NCBI RefSeq assembly: GCF_001949145.1
Contig: NW_019091367.1
Coordinates: 2,321,358 to 2,385,357, forward strand
DNA from: Acanthaster planci
Lineage: Eukaryota > Echinodermata > Asteroidea > Valvatida > Acanthasteridae
Direction: 5' to 3'
Length of the DNA: 64,000 nucleotides
The notes beneath the pieces were generated by a model. That model saw only the letters and a list, made by a program, of their open reading frames with translations. It did no database searches and had not been told where the DNA came from. The position numbers and the translations under genes are program-made. Shown piece after piece: positions 55,961 to 64,000 of the stretch. The first letter of the stretch is position 1; each line of letters starts with the position of its first letter.

Positions 55961-58900
55961 ACCAGTGAACCACAAAAAGGCAGCCCAATATGTCTCATAT
56001 TTCTTTCCCCCTCCACAAAACCTCTGCGAACAAACATTCAATTATTCCGACGTAATGACTTTCTTAGAGTAGACCGCGGAAATGTGGTAATTTTGGAAAC
56101 TATACGTCTGATATCAGATACACCTGTATTATGATTGTAATGACTGGTTCAGGAGGAAGAGGTAGCATTCCCCCCAAGGTTTGAGAGTGACGTTTTACAC
56201 CGTGGCGTGAACCTAGTCCAAAGTGCTAATCGTATGTTACATGATGCAAAGCAGTAGGTTTGGTGGATTTTTTTTTTAAATTTTCGGAACGGATGCGGAA
56301 CATCCTAGGATTGGTGGCGCCCTGGCCAACCACTGGAGCATCATCGCCTACTAATAAGCGACCGTGTCGCGACCACCCCGTCGTCGTGTGCAGGCAGCGC
56401 GTATAGAACTTAGAAGTACGCCCACGGGTTGACGGACTGAAAAACAATGACATACGAAGTCCGATGGGGCCGGGGAGCTAATCATGATCTGTAGCATACA
56501 ACCAATAGGCTTGATACATCCGTCTTCATAACTTATAACTGGAGCATCATTTGATTATCATAGGGTGATGGGTGCATCATGAACCCTTGGATTATTTTTT
56601 CTTTAAGTAGAGGACGAGGTGATCGGGTATGGTTATTAGGGGTTCCCTTTTTCTAACAGAATCACAGTAAGGATCAACAATATATTATATTATTATATTA
56701 TTGGTTTATTTATTTACACAACAACTTGAATAACGGTCCTAAGACCGACAGTATTCAAATTTACAATTACGCGTACAACTAAAAATTTACATACATTGAT
56801 ACAATAAAAGTAAATTAAAAACAAAAGTTAAATTCTAGACAAAGAAGGGATTGTAGGACGCGCTCAGTATTACACCTTTGTATATGAAGACCAGAATGAG
56901 TGCTGTTTTGTCTGTCTTCCACTTATATCTTTTGTAACATCTTTAACAATAATTAAACCATATGACGGGTCAAAAAGTAACACGATCCTTTCATTGTGGT
57001 TGTGGTTTATCATAGTTTTCCAAATGCTGTGTTTCTCTATAGAGCAACCTACATCTCACGACGTTTGTCAGCCTTTATCCGGTGGGGGGGGGAACGAAAG
57101 ATAGGCTACGTGCGCGAATCATAATAGCGAACTTTGTTTAAAGTCATGGGCGGGAAATCCAAGGGGATCGGGGTATACATCTTCCCACCTTTTCGTGGTG
57201 ACAAAAAAAAAAATCAGGCAGACTGTGAAGATTTTTAGACTTAACAACAACCAAAATGTATCCAGTATCAAATGCCATAATATTCTGTTCTAATGTAAGA
57301 TTCTGCACGAATATCCCAACATCCCAACCGCCCCCCCCCATTTCCAGCAAAAATTTACATTCCTACACCGTTGAGGGTTGTAATCGTTGAATTTCAACTG
57401 AAAAAATGTCAGCGACCCAACCTTTCACTTCGTTTGGAACAAAAAACGTAAGATATTCCAGCCCGAGTATGAGGGCATGTAAAAAATCCATTGGCCCAAA
57501 TGTTGAATTTTTGCAAACACAAGTTAGCATATTCTGGTGGAACTTGGTGATGTGACTAAAACACATACACATGCAACATTATTCGTTTGCACAGACTTTT
57601 AATCAATTGCTGTAATGTCATTTCCAGCACCGAGTTTCAAGAAATCAGTTCGATATACATGTGTATACATGATGAAAGTTTGAAAGTTTTGCATGGTCCC
57701 GGACCTTACAGTTCTTCACCCGTTTACAATCCAAGTATTCATCTCAACTGTCCATGTTCTTCAGGTGCTACTCAAACCAAACTCACTTTGGCATTTCACC
57801 ACAGGCATGACGTGGGTGGGGGGGGGTGGGGACAGGGGGACAAGTTTCCTACCCTTGAATATATTGCCATTAAAAGAATAAATTTGAAAGGGTCAACATT
57901 TCAGAAACAGTACTACCACTTTTCCCTTGGGGGATGAGGATTTTATTATTGAAAATTTCGACAGTCATGTTTAGATTAATTTCCAATTAGCCCCTCCCCG
58001 GGAACCTGGATTTGACAACAAATGTGGAACACAGGGTGTTCAAATATACGAACTGTAGAACGCAGTTTACTTGGGCATTTTCCCCAACTCTGTTGTTACT
58101 ACATGATCAAACACAAATGCTTTACAACAAGACCTCACTTATTTCATAGTCTGACGTGCTTGAAAAACTTGCGATTTATTTTGGGTCTTTGGCAGATTAC
58201 TGGTACTGGGTTAAACGGATGTAAGACACAAAAATGAATACATTTACGACCAAAAAGATGTTTACTACCTCAGGAGAATGTGCAAAATAGAACCAATTTT
58301 ATTAAGAAAACCTGTTTAATTCCAAGCACAATAAGGAACTTACAGGATACATTTTGCACCCAAAGTTATTCCAAGTGCAGAATTTCAACATCTGCATTGA
58401 TTCAAGTTTTCTCATTGTATCCAAATACCCCAAGAAGTACTTCAAACGCTTTTCATATTGCTTTTGTCATATGAAATGCAAAACTCAAGATTATAGACTT
58501 AACCCTGTAGCACATCTGGCTAACCTTGGACCTTTTCTTGTACAGTGGGGACAAAGCCCCTCTTGAATACTGATTTGAAATTGAACGAATGAAACTGTCC
58601 AGTTTCATTCCCATCATGTTAAATTGTAAATCTCAGAGAATTAAGAGTAAAATGATAATGTAAAATAAAGACAAATAAACAAGCACGTTGCTTGCTCGTT
58701 GCTGTTTACCCACACAACAATGAATCAGCAAAAAGAAAAAGTCAGGCCAGCAAAATATTTAAAAATCCAGCATTTTTTTGGTGCACAAACCAATGTAACA
58801 GTGAGTTCTTCCTGGGATGACATCATAGTTTTGCTCATGAATATGGAAATACTCCTTCAGCATATAAGAAGGTAGCAAAATAGCCTTTAAGAAAGTCAAA

Positions 58901-59517
58901 CAAAACTGGAATATGATATCAAGACCAAACAGGTGCATTTTTGAGGTGACCCATAAACACGCAACTTTTGATTTGTGACCACAAAGCTCATCCTGTTTCA
59001 ATGATTTTTAACCACGGAATCCAAAATCAACAGAATTTCTGAAGGACACAACTCCACTCCGCATACCACATTTTACATTGCTACGCCAGATCCTCCAGCT
59101 ATGACCATGACCACTGACCTATTGGGTCAAAGGTCAATAAGCTTCCAAAAGACGTGGAGCACTGAAGACCAACCCATGTACCAACCTTGAAGTAACTACC
59201 GGTATGCCATATCCCGTCATATTTATGGTGAGAAAATGCACTACTTTCACAAAGCACTCCCACATTAGCACTGCATACAAAGTTTGGGCATTCTTTTGTC
59301 ATTGTGTAGTTAAAAAAAATAGGAGAGAATCCTCATTTTTCTTGAATCGTGAACACTTTTTCAAGCAGGACACAAAAGGGACACAGCCGTTTCTTCACAA
59401 GCAGGTCAGAGAATAGGAAACAAATGTTATTCAAAGGAAGTTGGACATTTAATGGTTAACAGTAATGAGCTAAAGTTGTGAGGAAATTTTTCACTGCCAA
59501 AATATTTGGCAATAAAC
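55961..59517. other. Intergenic DNA between NOL9 and the mucin gene
   Basis: No gene is recognised on either strand. 56690-56830 is AT-rich with TTTATTTATTTACA and the palindrome CGGTCCTAAGACCG, and could be the 3' end of an old retroposon on the minus strand. Confidence 0.5.
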
Positions 59518-59518
59518 T

Positions 59519-59524
59519 TTTATT
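59519..59524 (-). terminator. Poly(A) signal of NOL9
   Basis: AATAAA on the minus strand lies about 97 bp after the stop codon, a normal spacing for a short 3' UTR. Confidence 0.6.
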
Positions 59525-59620
59525 CCTGGTATAAGTACAGCATGACCGTGAACAAAAGCCATGCTCTACAGCTGCAACCGGTCTGACAATGGTCGCTGTG
59601 ACTCGTCATTGTGCGAGCAT

Positions 59621-59728
59621 TCACCGCCCGCGCTGCTTGATGTTCCGACGCACTTTGATGGCACTGGAGCCGACGACGACCGAGGAGAACTCACGAGAGA
59701 TGTAGGGGACATCCGTGATGCGATGGCC
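59621..59728 (-). CDS. NOL9: NOL9 terminal exon
   Basis: The acceptor ATCTTTCCCAG precedes 59728 and the stop TGA is at 59621-59623. It encodes GHRITDVPYISREFSSVVVG and a basic tail; VPYIS aligns with VPYVT near the human C-terminus. Confidence 0.88.
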   Translation of the reverse strand, partial: GHRITDVPYISREFSSVVVGSSAIKVRRNIKQRGR

Positions 59729-62700
59729 CTGGGAAAGATGAATAAGAACCCCCACCAAAAAGGGTGACATGAAAGGGTGATTCAAGTCAGGAGAAGAGTT
59801 GTGTTCTGTCTGACTCCACGCCTTATAGCCACTGGATGATGTGGAAGGGGAGAAGTAATCATTTAACATGAGAAGAAGAACTTTTCGGGACTTAATCATT
59901 TCCCTTCAACCAAAAAGCAGAGAAGTCCCCCACTGTAGCCTTACGCCAAAGACAATCCACAAAGAAAGTGTCAAGTTTTATCCTTCCCCTAAAAAAGGAA
60001 AATTATGCCCCACCAAATTATAGTATAGCAACTGCATGACAACCTCTGATGCCTCATCCGTTGCATATCCTGGGATGAAAAACGACTGGGTGTACAATGC
60101 AAATGATTTTAAAACGGTTTTCAATAAGTACACTTGTTGCATGGTGAAAGTCCAACTGTGAAACGTAATTGGCTGAGAAATATTCATATGACCGCTGAAT
60201 AGATGTGGCAAAACAAGTCACTCACTTATCCTGGATACTTTTGCCTTGATCGTTCTTATAATTTCTTGGTTACCGTGTTTCTGTTGAGGTTTCTTACCTG
60301 TGTCAAAAGTGGTTGGGGCAGAGTGAGTGACCCCTTGAGGAGGGTGTTGACCATCTGCAATGCATCCTGGGACACACCCGTCAGGATGTAGAAGACTTTC
60401 TGGACGGGGTCAATTCCCCTGATGATGCCTGCGCATTTCCGGGAGAAGAATACATGAACCAGCTGTCACTCACGAACAATTTGGACAGATAACCTCCAAA
60501 GCTAGGGACGGATTCTTAACTCTGGGCTTGGAATTGGACACTGTCGCTTAAATTGGCATTCATGAATGACACAGATGTCAGTTTACACTAAAACAAGTTT
60601 AGGCAAGTTGAGTTCAAGAAGGCAACGGCTGTCAAAAGGCCAAAGTCGGTTACGGCAGCAGTTCGTGAGGGACGGAGTTGAACCAGAACTAACCAGGGCA
60701 GGAGACTTTAAAGGGTGGCCTCCTCTTAGGAGTTATCCCAGGGATGGAGAGTCATGGGTAGGACACGGCTTATGATAGCGAGTGAGCCTCTTACCTAATC
60801 CAAGACACTGGCACACAGGGGTTGAGTCAAAGACCCTTGGGAGGCCCACCGACAACGACCGCATCTGTCGAGCAGAGAGGAAGCCAGATGTGAATCTATG
60901 TTAAGACAAAACACTGTGAATGAGCCACGTCTGGGGTCATTCAGGGACAGCGATTTGCATGCATGAGGTCTGCCCTATTAGCGCGGCCATACGCCAACCC
61001 ACACGCTTGCTTTAACCACTTCCTGCCGGAGCAGTTATCAATGTTGATGATGCTGGGGTGGGATATTTATTTTTTTCTGTTTTCAAAATTCTTTAACCCC
61101 TTCGCGCTGGGAATTTCTTTCCGAAAGCCGACTCCAAGAATTCCAGCCTCGGTTGGCCACGAAGGCCACCTGCCAAACCGTAAATTCTCGGTTTGTGGCC
61201 CTGCGTGCTCTGCACGCTTTGAATTACACGATGAAAAGGCTGATTGTTCGGTGGCATGCAGCTCTACTCACGTTTCCACATTCCCGTTGCCTCTTTTCAA
61301 AGTGGGAACTATTGTGAAGCTGGTGATTATGATGCAAATTCAGTCTTTTCATTTCTGGGTCACACACAAAGACCAATTACGGTATGTACAAGAACCAGGG
61401 TCTGCCTTCTTTCACCGTGTTCGCTCAAGCGTGGGACGAGAATAATAGCTGAAAAGCGGGCTGAGGATCTCAATTTTTACAGCGTGTTTAGCTGCGTCCC
61501 GCCGCTAAGGGGTTAAAAATTCCTATCTTCATTTACTGCACACTTATACCCACATGAAGAGTTCTCTGGTCTCCACTCTAGCCTGACAGACAAAATCTAT
61601 TGATGCCCGAGTATTTCAGCCAGGCCTGCAGCCTTGTAAAAAGAGCCCAGATTGTGCGGTGTTATCTAACTTTCTTTTGTTCACGAACCTGCCACAGTGC
61701 GCTGCTGACCTCTTTTCAATAGGGGCCAGATTAGCATGCAACAGTACTGTGTGGCTCATCGCTGCGGTGGTGGAGCGCTTTTGTCCCCGGTGGTAATCCG
61801 CTCACTCTAAATGCCCCAAACCGTGGTATACTGTTTCAAAACAAGGCTGGATTATCTCCACTTTTGAGAGTGAAAAAATGGCGGTAATTCCCAGCAGCCA
61901 GGTCTTCTGTTCCGAGTATGTCTTTTGTTACAAGACCCTGTTCCCTTTGTCCGAGTTCGAAGACCCTGGCCATGCATATATAGCATACGTGTCCGGATTC
62001 GGAATCCCCGGCAGGAAGTGACTAATTTCGAGCGACCTTATCTTTTTTGAAATACAGAACAGGCTCATTCACACTGGCTTTGGTTCAGACAAAAGCCAAC
62101 TTCTATGATGACGCTATGTACCAATAACACACTTCTGTAGGAAAGTCTATCCAAAGCAGAAGATGCTTCAGAACAAATAAACATGCTGTAAAAATTCCAA
62201 ACTCAGCAATGGTCGACCAATATACATGTACATGTGAATACTACACACTTTTTTTTTACCGCTAAGGGTGACTCTCAAAAATCATATGCGCTCAGGTTCC
62301 CTATGAAACTGCTGGAGTTGGCATTTCACGTTCAGAACAGTGGTGTAGCAAGGTTACTTGATGGGGGATAATGCGAAAAATGGGCACGTTTCCATTCAAA
62401 AGGGGCAGGTGTGGTACAACTCAAGGCAGACAGCATAAGACAGTGTCTTTTATGGCAGAATAACTCTTAAGAATTCATTTACGAGGGGCATTTGTTGGGA
62501 AAAGGGCACGTGTTAAAAAATACTTGGGGATATATAAGCCTTCCTACGGTACTATGCCACTGAGAGATACGAGACTGTCAACAAAGGCTTACCTTGGATG
62601 GGTCTGCACAGCACAGTCCCACAATGCTCCCATTCAACGCATACATGATGTGCCTTGGGGCAACATGGCCACTGGTCACATGCACAGCGACTGCTTTCCA

Positions 62701-63511
62701 CGGCAACACCAATGGAGTCAGAGACGACAGGGCAACTGGCATGAGAGGCAGTGGGGAGGGCTGGAGGTTGCTCAGGCTGGCCAACAGGGCCATGGTCCGG
62801 TGGTCCGAGGCCTTGTACTTGGTCCTGAAATTGGGACCCAAATTTTCCAGAATGATAGACCCATCCATGACATGACTCCACAACATCACTTCCATTTGAC
62901 CAGATGATGGAAGCTTTACACTCTCCGTAAGATTATGAAAGACTTCTTACGTATATTAATAGTGATTCTCCCCCAGTAGCTTCAGTCTTTTTTGTTCAGA
63001 CATTGAACCTAGTGTTGTTTTTGTGACCACCACAAGACCAGACACAAGACCAGTAACACGGTGAAAAATGACAAATATCACAGTTCATTTGAATAGCCTG
63101 TGACTTTGAATGCAGACTGAGGGCGCCTTGAGATGGTCTCGTAAGGTCGCGTGATGGTAGTAAGAGGTCTCGACTGCAACAGTGACTGGGTCCTAATCGA
63201 TGAGAGCGACCAAGCCAACTTGACTGCTCCGGGAAATTCTGTGGACAGCAAATCCGTCCCATCTGCTTACCCAGCCTGGTCGCCAAGATTAGGCGCATCC
63301 ACCTGCAGTATTTCAGGACAGATTGCCTCCGCTCCGCTCTGATCTCGCCCACCTCTCCCTTCGGCCTGGTGGTGCCGCCAGCCTTCCGCTTTGCCCAGAA
63401 AATCCAGCGTCAGACGTGGGACAAGGCGCGGCTGGCTTCCAGACCACAGCTGGACGATGTGTGTCGGCCGGGTGATGCGAGCAATGTCCATCAATAACTG
63501 CAGTCCGAGGC
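59621..63511 (-). CDS. NOL9: NOL9, polynucleotide 5'-hydroxyl kinase, C-terminal part; exons 63271-63511, 62593-62920, 60795-60864, 60298-60428, 59621-59728
   Basis: Five phase-compatible exons encode about 292 C-terminal residues of NOL9 (Grc3 family). In animals NOL9 phosphorylates the 5'-OH left by LAS1L cleavage in ITS2 and is needed for 28S/5.8S rRNA maturation in the nucleolus. Family-typical segments appear in order: GLGLQLLMDIARITRPTHIV, KAVAVHVTSGHVAPRHIMYA, LNGSIVGLC, VCQCLGLGIIRGIDPVQKVF, YILTGVSQDALQMVNTLL and VPYIS. Human NOL9 has clear counterparts of each. The P-loop kinase domain would be encoded beyond 64000. It ends in a basic tail (VRRNIKQRGR) that stops earlier than the human protein. 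Confidence 0.92.
60298..60428 (-). CDS. NOL9: NOL9 exon with IRGID motif
   Basis: The acceptor AATGCGCAG precedes 60428 and the donor CAG|GTAAGA follows 60298. IIRGIDPVQKVFYILTGVSQ corresponds to a highly conserved RGID/LTP segment of the NOL9 C-terminal domain. Confidence 0.92.
60795..60864 (-). CDS. NOL9: NOL9 exon, 70 bp
   Basis: The acceptor TCTGCTCGACAG precedes 60864 and the donor TTAG|GTAAGA follows 60795. It encodes MRSLSVGLPRVFDSTPVCQC and LGL, matching the PICDCLGFG segment of human NOL9. Confidence 0.85.
61093..61516. mobile_element. piggyBac-like MITE in a NOL9 intron, 424 bp
   Basis: It begins TTAACCCCTTCGCGCTGGGA and ends TCCCGCCGCTAAGGGGTTAA, so TTAA borders both inverted ends. 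It has the same terminal design as the element at 11997-12181 but a different, longer interior. Confidence 0.65.
62593..62920 (-). CDS. NOL9: NOL9 exon with conserved C-terminal domain start
   Basis: The donor AAG|GTAAGC follows 62593. The acceptor at 62921-62922 (GGAGAG) is weak but is the one AG nearby that keeps phase with the exon before. The peptide has SDHRTMALLASLSNLQPSPL, then KAVAVHVTSGHVAPRHIMYA and LNGSIVGLC, all matching NOL9. Confidence 0.82.
63271..63511 (-). CDS. NOL9: NOL9 exon, first visible
   Basis: The acceptor TTTTTTGACCAG precedes 63511 and the donor TGG|GTAAGC follows 63271. The start GLGLQLLMDIARITRPTHIV corresponds to the end of the kinase region of NOL9; the rest is a polar, variable stretch. 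Confidence 0.88.
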
Positions 63512-64000
63512 CTGGTCAAAAAATGTGATTACGGATGACTAAAAGTGTGCTCAAAACAATTTTGGGATAAGATTCCAATTAAAATAATTGTTCTGCAAAT
63601 CGAAACATTACTTTTCATTTATCTGTTGCAACCATACCCCATAGATTGATTAGATTTCTTACAAAAATTAAGCAGGGAGTTAATGATTAAATGACATATT
63701 AATAATGCCTAAAATGATGAAAAGAAGAGGACTAATACTACGAAAAGGCAGAGCGATTGTTTGAGAGAAAGCACCATTAGATACCGAATGGAGAAACCTC
63801 TCACTTTACTAAGGATGTATATGTAAATCTGAACTGATGGCACCACACTTTGTTTTTGTATGTGCTTTACTACGGTGCTCAGTGGACCGTGGGCCCCAAC
63901 TGGCTCCACAGGAAATGCATAAGTAAACAAAACGAGACGTCATCAGAACACAGGCAAACCTGTGGTGAAAGTCTGACTAACCTTTTATCCACACTGTTGG
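63512..64000 (-). other. NOL9 intron, partial
   Basis: AT-rich with no coding exon recognised. The next NOL9 exon upstream must lie beyond the window. Confidence 0.55.

Noticed and set aside
55732-55968. Plus-strand gene divergent from the mucin promoter
   Set aside because: The open frame has no recognised motif or splice partner; its composition reflects CpG-rich promoter DNA.
56690-56830. Retrotransposon 3' end
   Set aside because: The AT-rich tail and one palindrome are suggestive only; no coding remnant or target duplication is visible.
62335-62380. Transposon end (AGTGGTGTAGCAAGG) resembling the one near 38050
   Set aside because: The similarity is short and no second end or target duplication was found.
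1-64000. CRISPR array, bacterial operon or prophage
   Set aside because: Introns, poly(A) signals and SINEs show nuclear animal DNA; no spacer-repeat array was seen.

Overview
This window is nuclear DNA from an animal. Genes are split into short exons with GT-AG introns, introns run from under 100 bp to over 11 kb, and there are AATAAA-type poly(A) signals, tRNA-derived SINEs, many non-autonomous inverted-repeat transposons, and scattered TACATGTA and ACCGGT palindromes. The protein matches (a TDRD12-like Tudor protein, NOL9, a membrane mucin) and repeat style suggest a marine invertebrate deuterostome, perhaps an echinoderm such as a starfish, or a lancelet. I cannot name the species.

Positions 1-13230, plus strand: the 3' part of a gene for a Tudor-domain protein. 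Nine phase-compatible exons (784-849, 922-1046, 1644-1889, 2600-2692, 7759-7981, 8818-8965, 10003-10172, 11346-11402, 12222-12402) encode about 435 residues. They give the end of a first extended Tudor domain, a linker, one CCCH zinc finger, and a complete second extended Tudor domain with an intact VDYGN core. The CCCH finger followed by eTud is the C-terminal layout of TDRD12, a germline piRNA-pathway protein, but no helicase lies between the two Tudor regions. A poly(A) signal is at 13225-13230.

Positions 13231-30157: a gene-poor interval between convergent genes. It holds tRNA-derived SINEs, an inverted-repeat element that contains a tRNA-like segment, a hAT-like MITE with an 8-bp target duplication, and other MITEs.

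Positions 30158-55494, minus strand: one large gene for a membrane-tethered mucin. Exon 1 (55434-55494) plus the start of exon 2 make a signal peptide. Exon 2 (44074-47313) encodes a Ser/Thr/Pro-rich ectodomain with 29-residue and 7-residue tandem repeats and is interrupted by a 646-bp assembly gap. Exons 3 and 4 and the start of exon 5 encode a SEA-like juxtamembrane module; exon 5 (30158-30568) also encodes the membrane helix and a 79-residue tail that ends in a PDZ-ligand-like motif. Introns 1 (8.1 kb) and 4 (11.7 kb) hold mostly repeats. A coding-like minus-strand exon at 54950-55074 could join the same first exon to give a 61-residue protein.

Positions 55495-64000: about 4 kb of intergenic DNA, probably with the mucin promoter at its low end, then the last five exons (59621-63511, minus strand) of NOL9, the polynucleotide 5'-kinase of rRNA processing. 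Its N-terminal half, including the kinase P-loop, lies beyond 64000.

The three genes do not form a pathway: one is germline RNA silencing, one is an epithelial surface glycoprotein and one is ribosome biogenesis. The most interesting points are the helicase-less TDRD12-like architecture, the mucin with its alternative first-exon partner, and the number of MITE families, several with recognisable target-site duplications.
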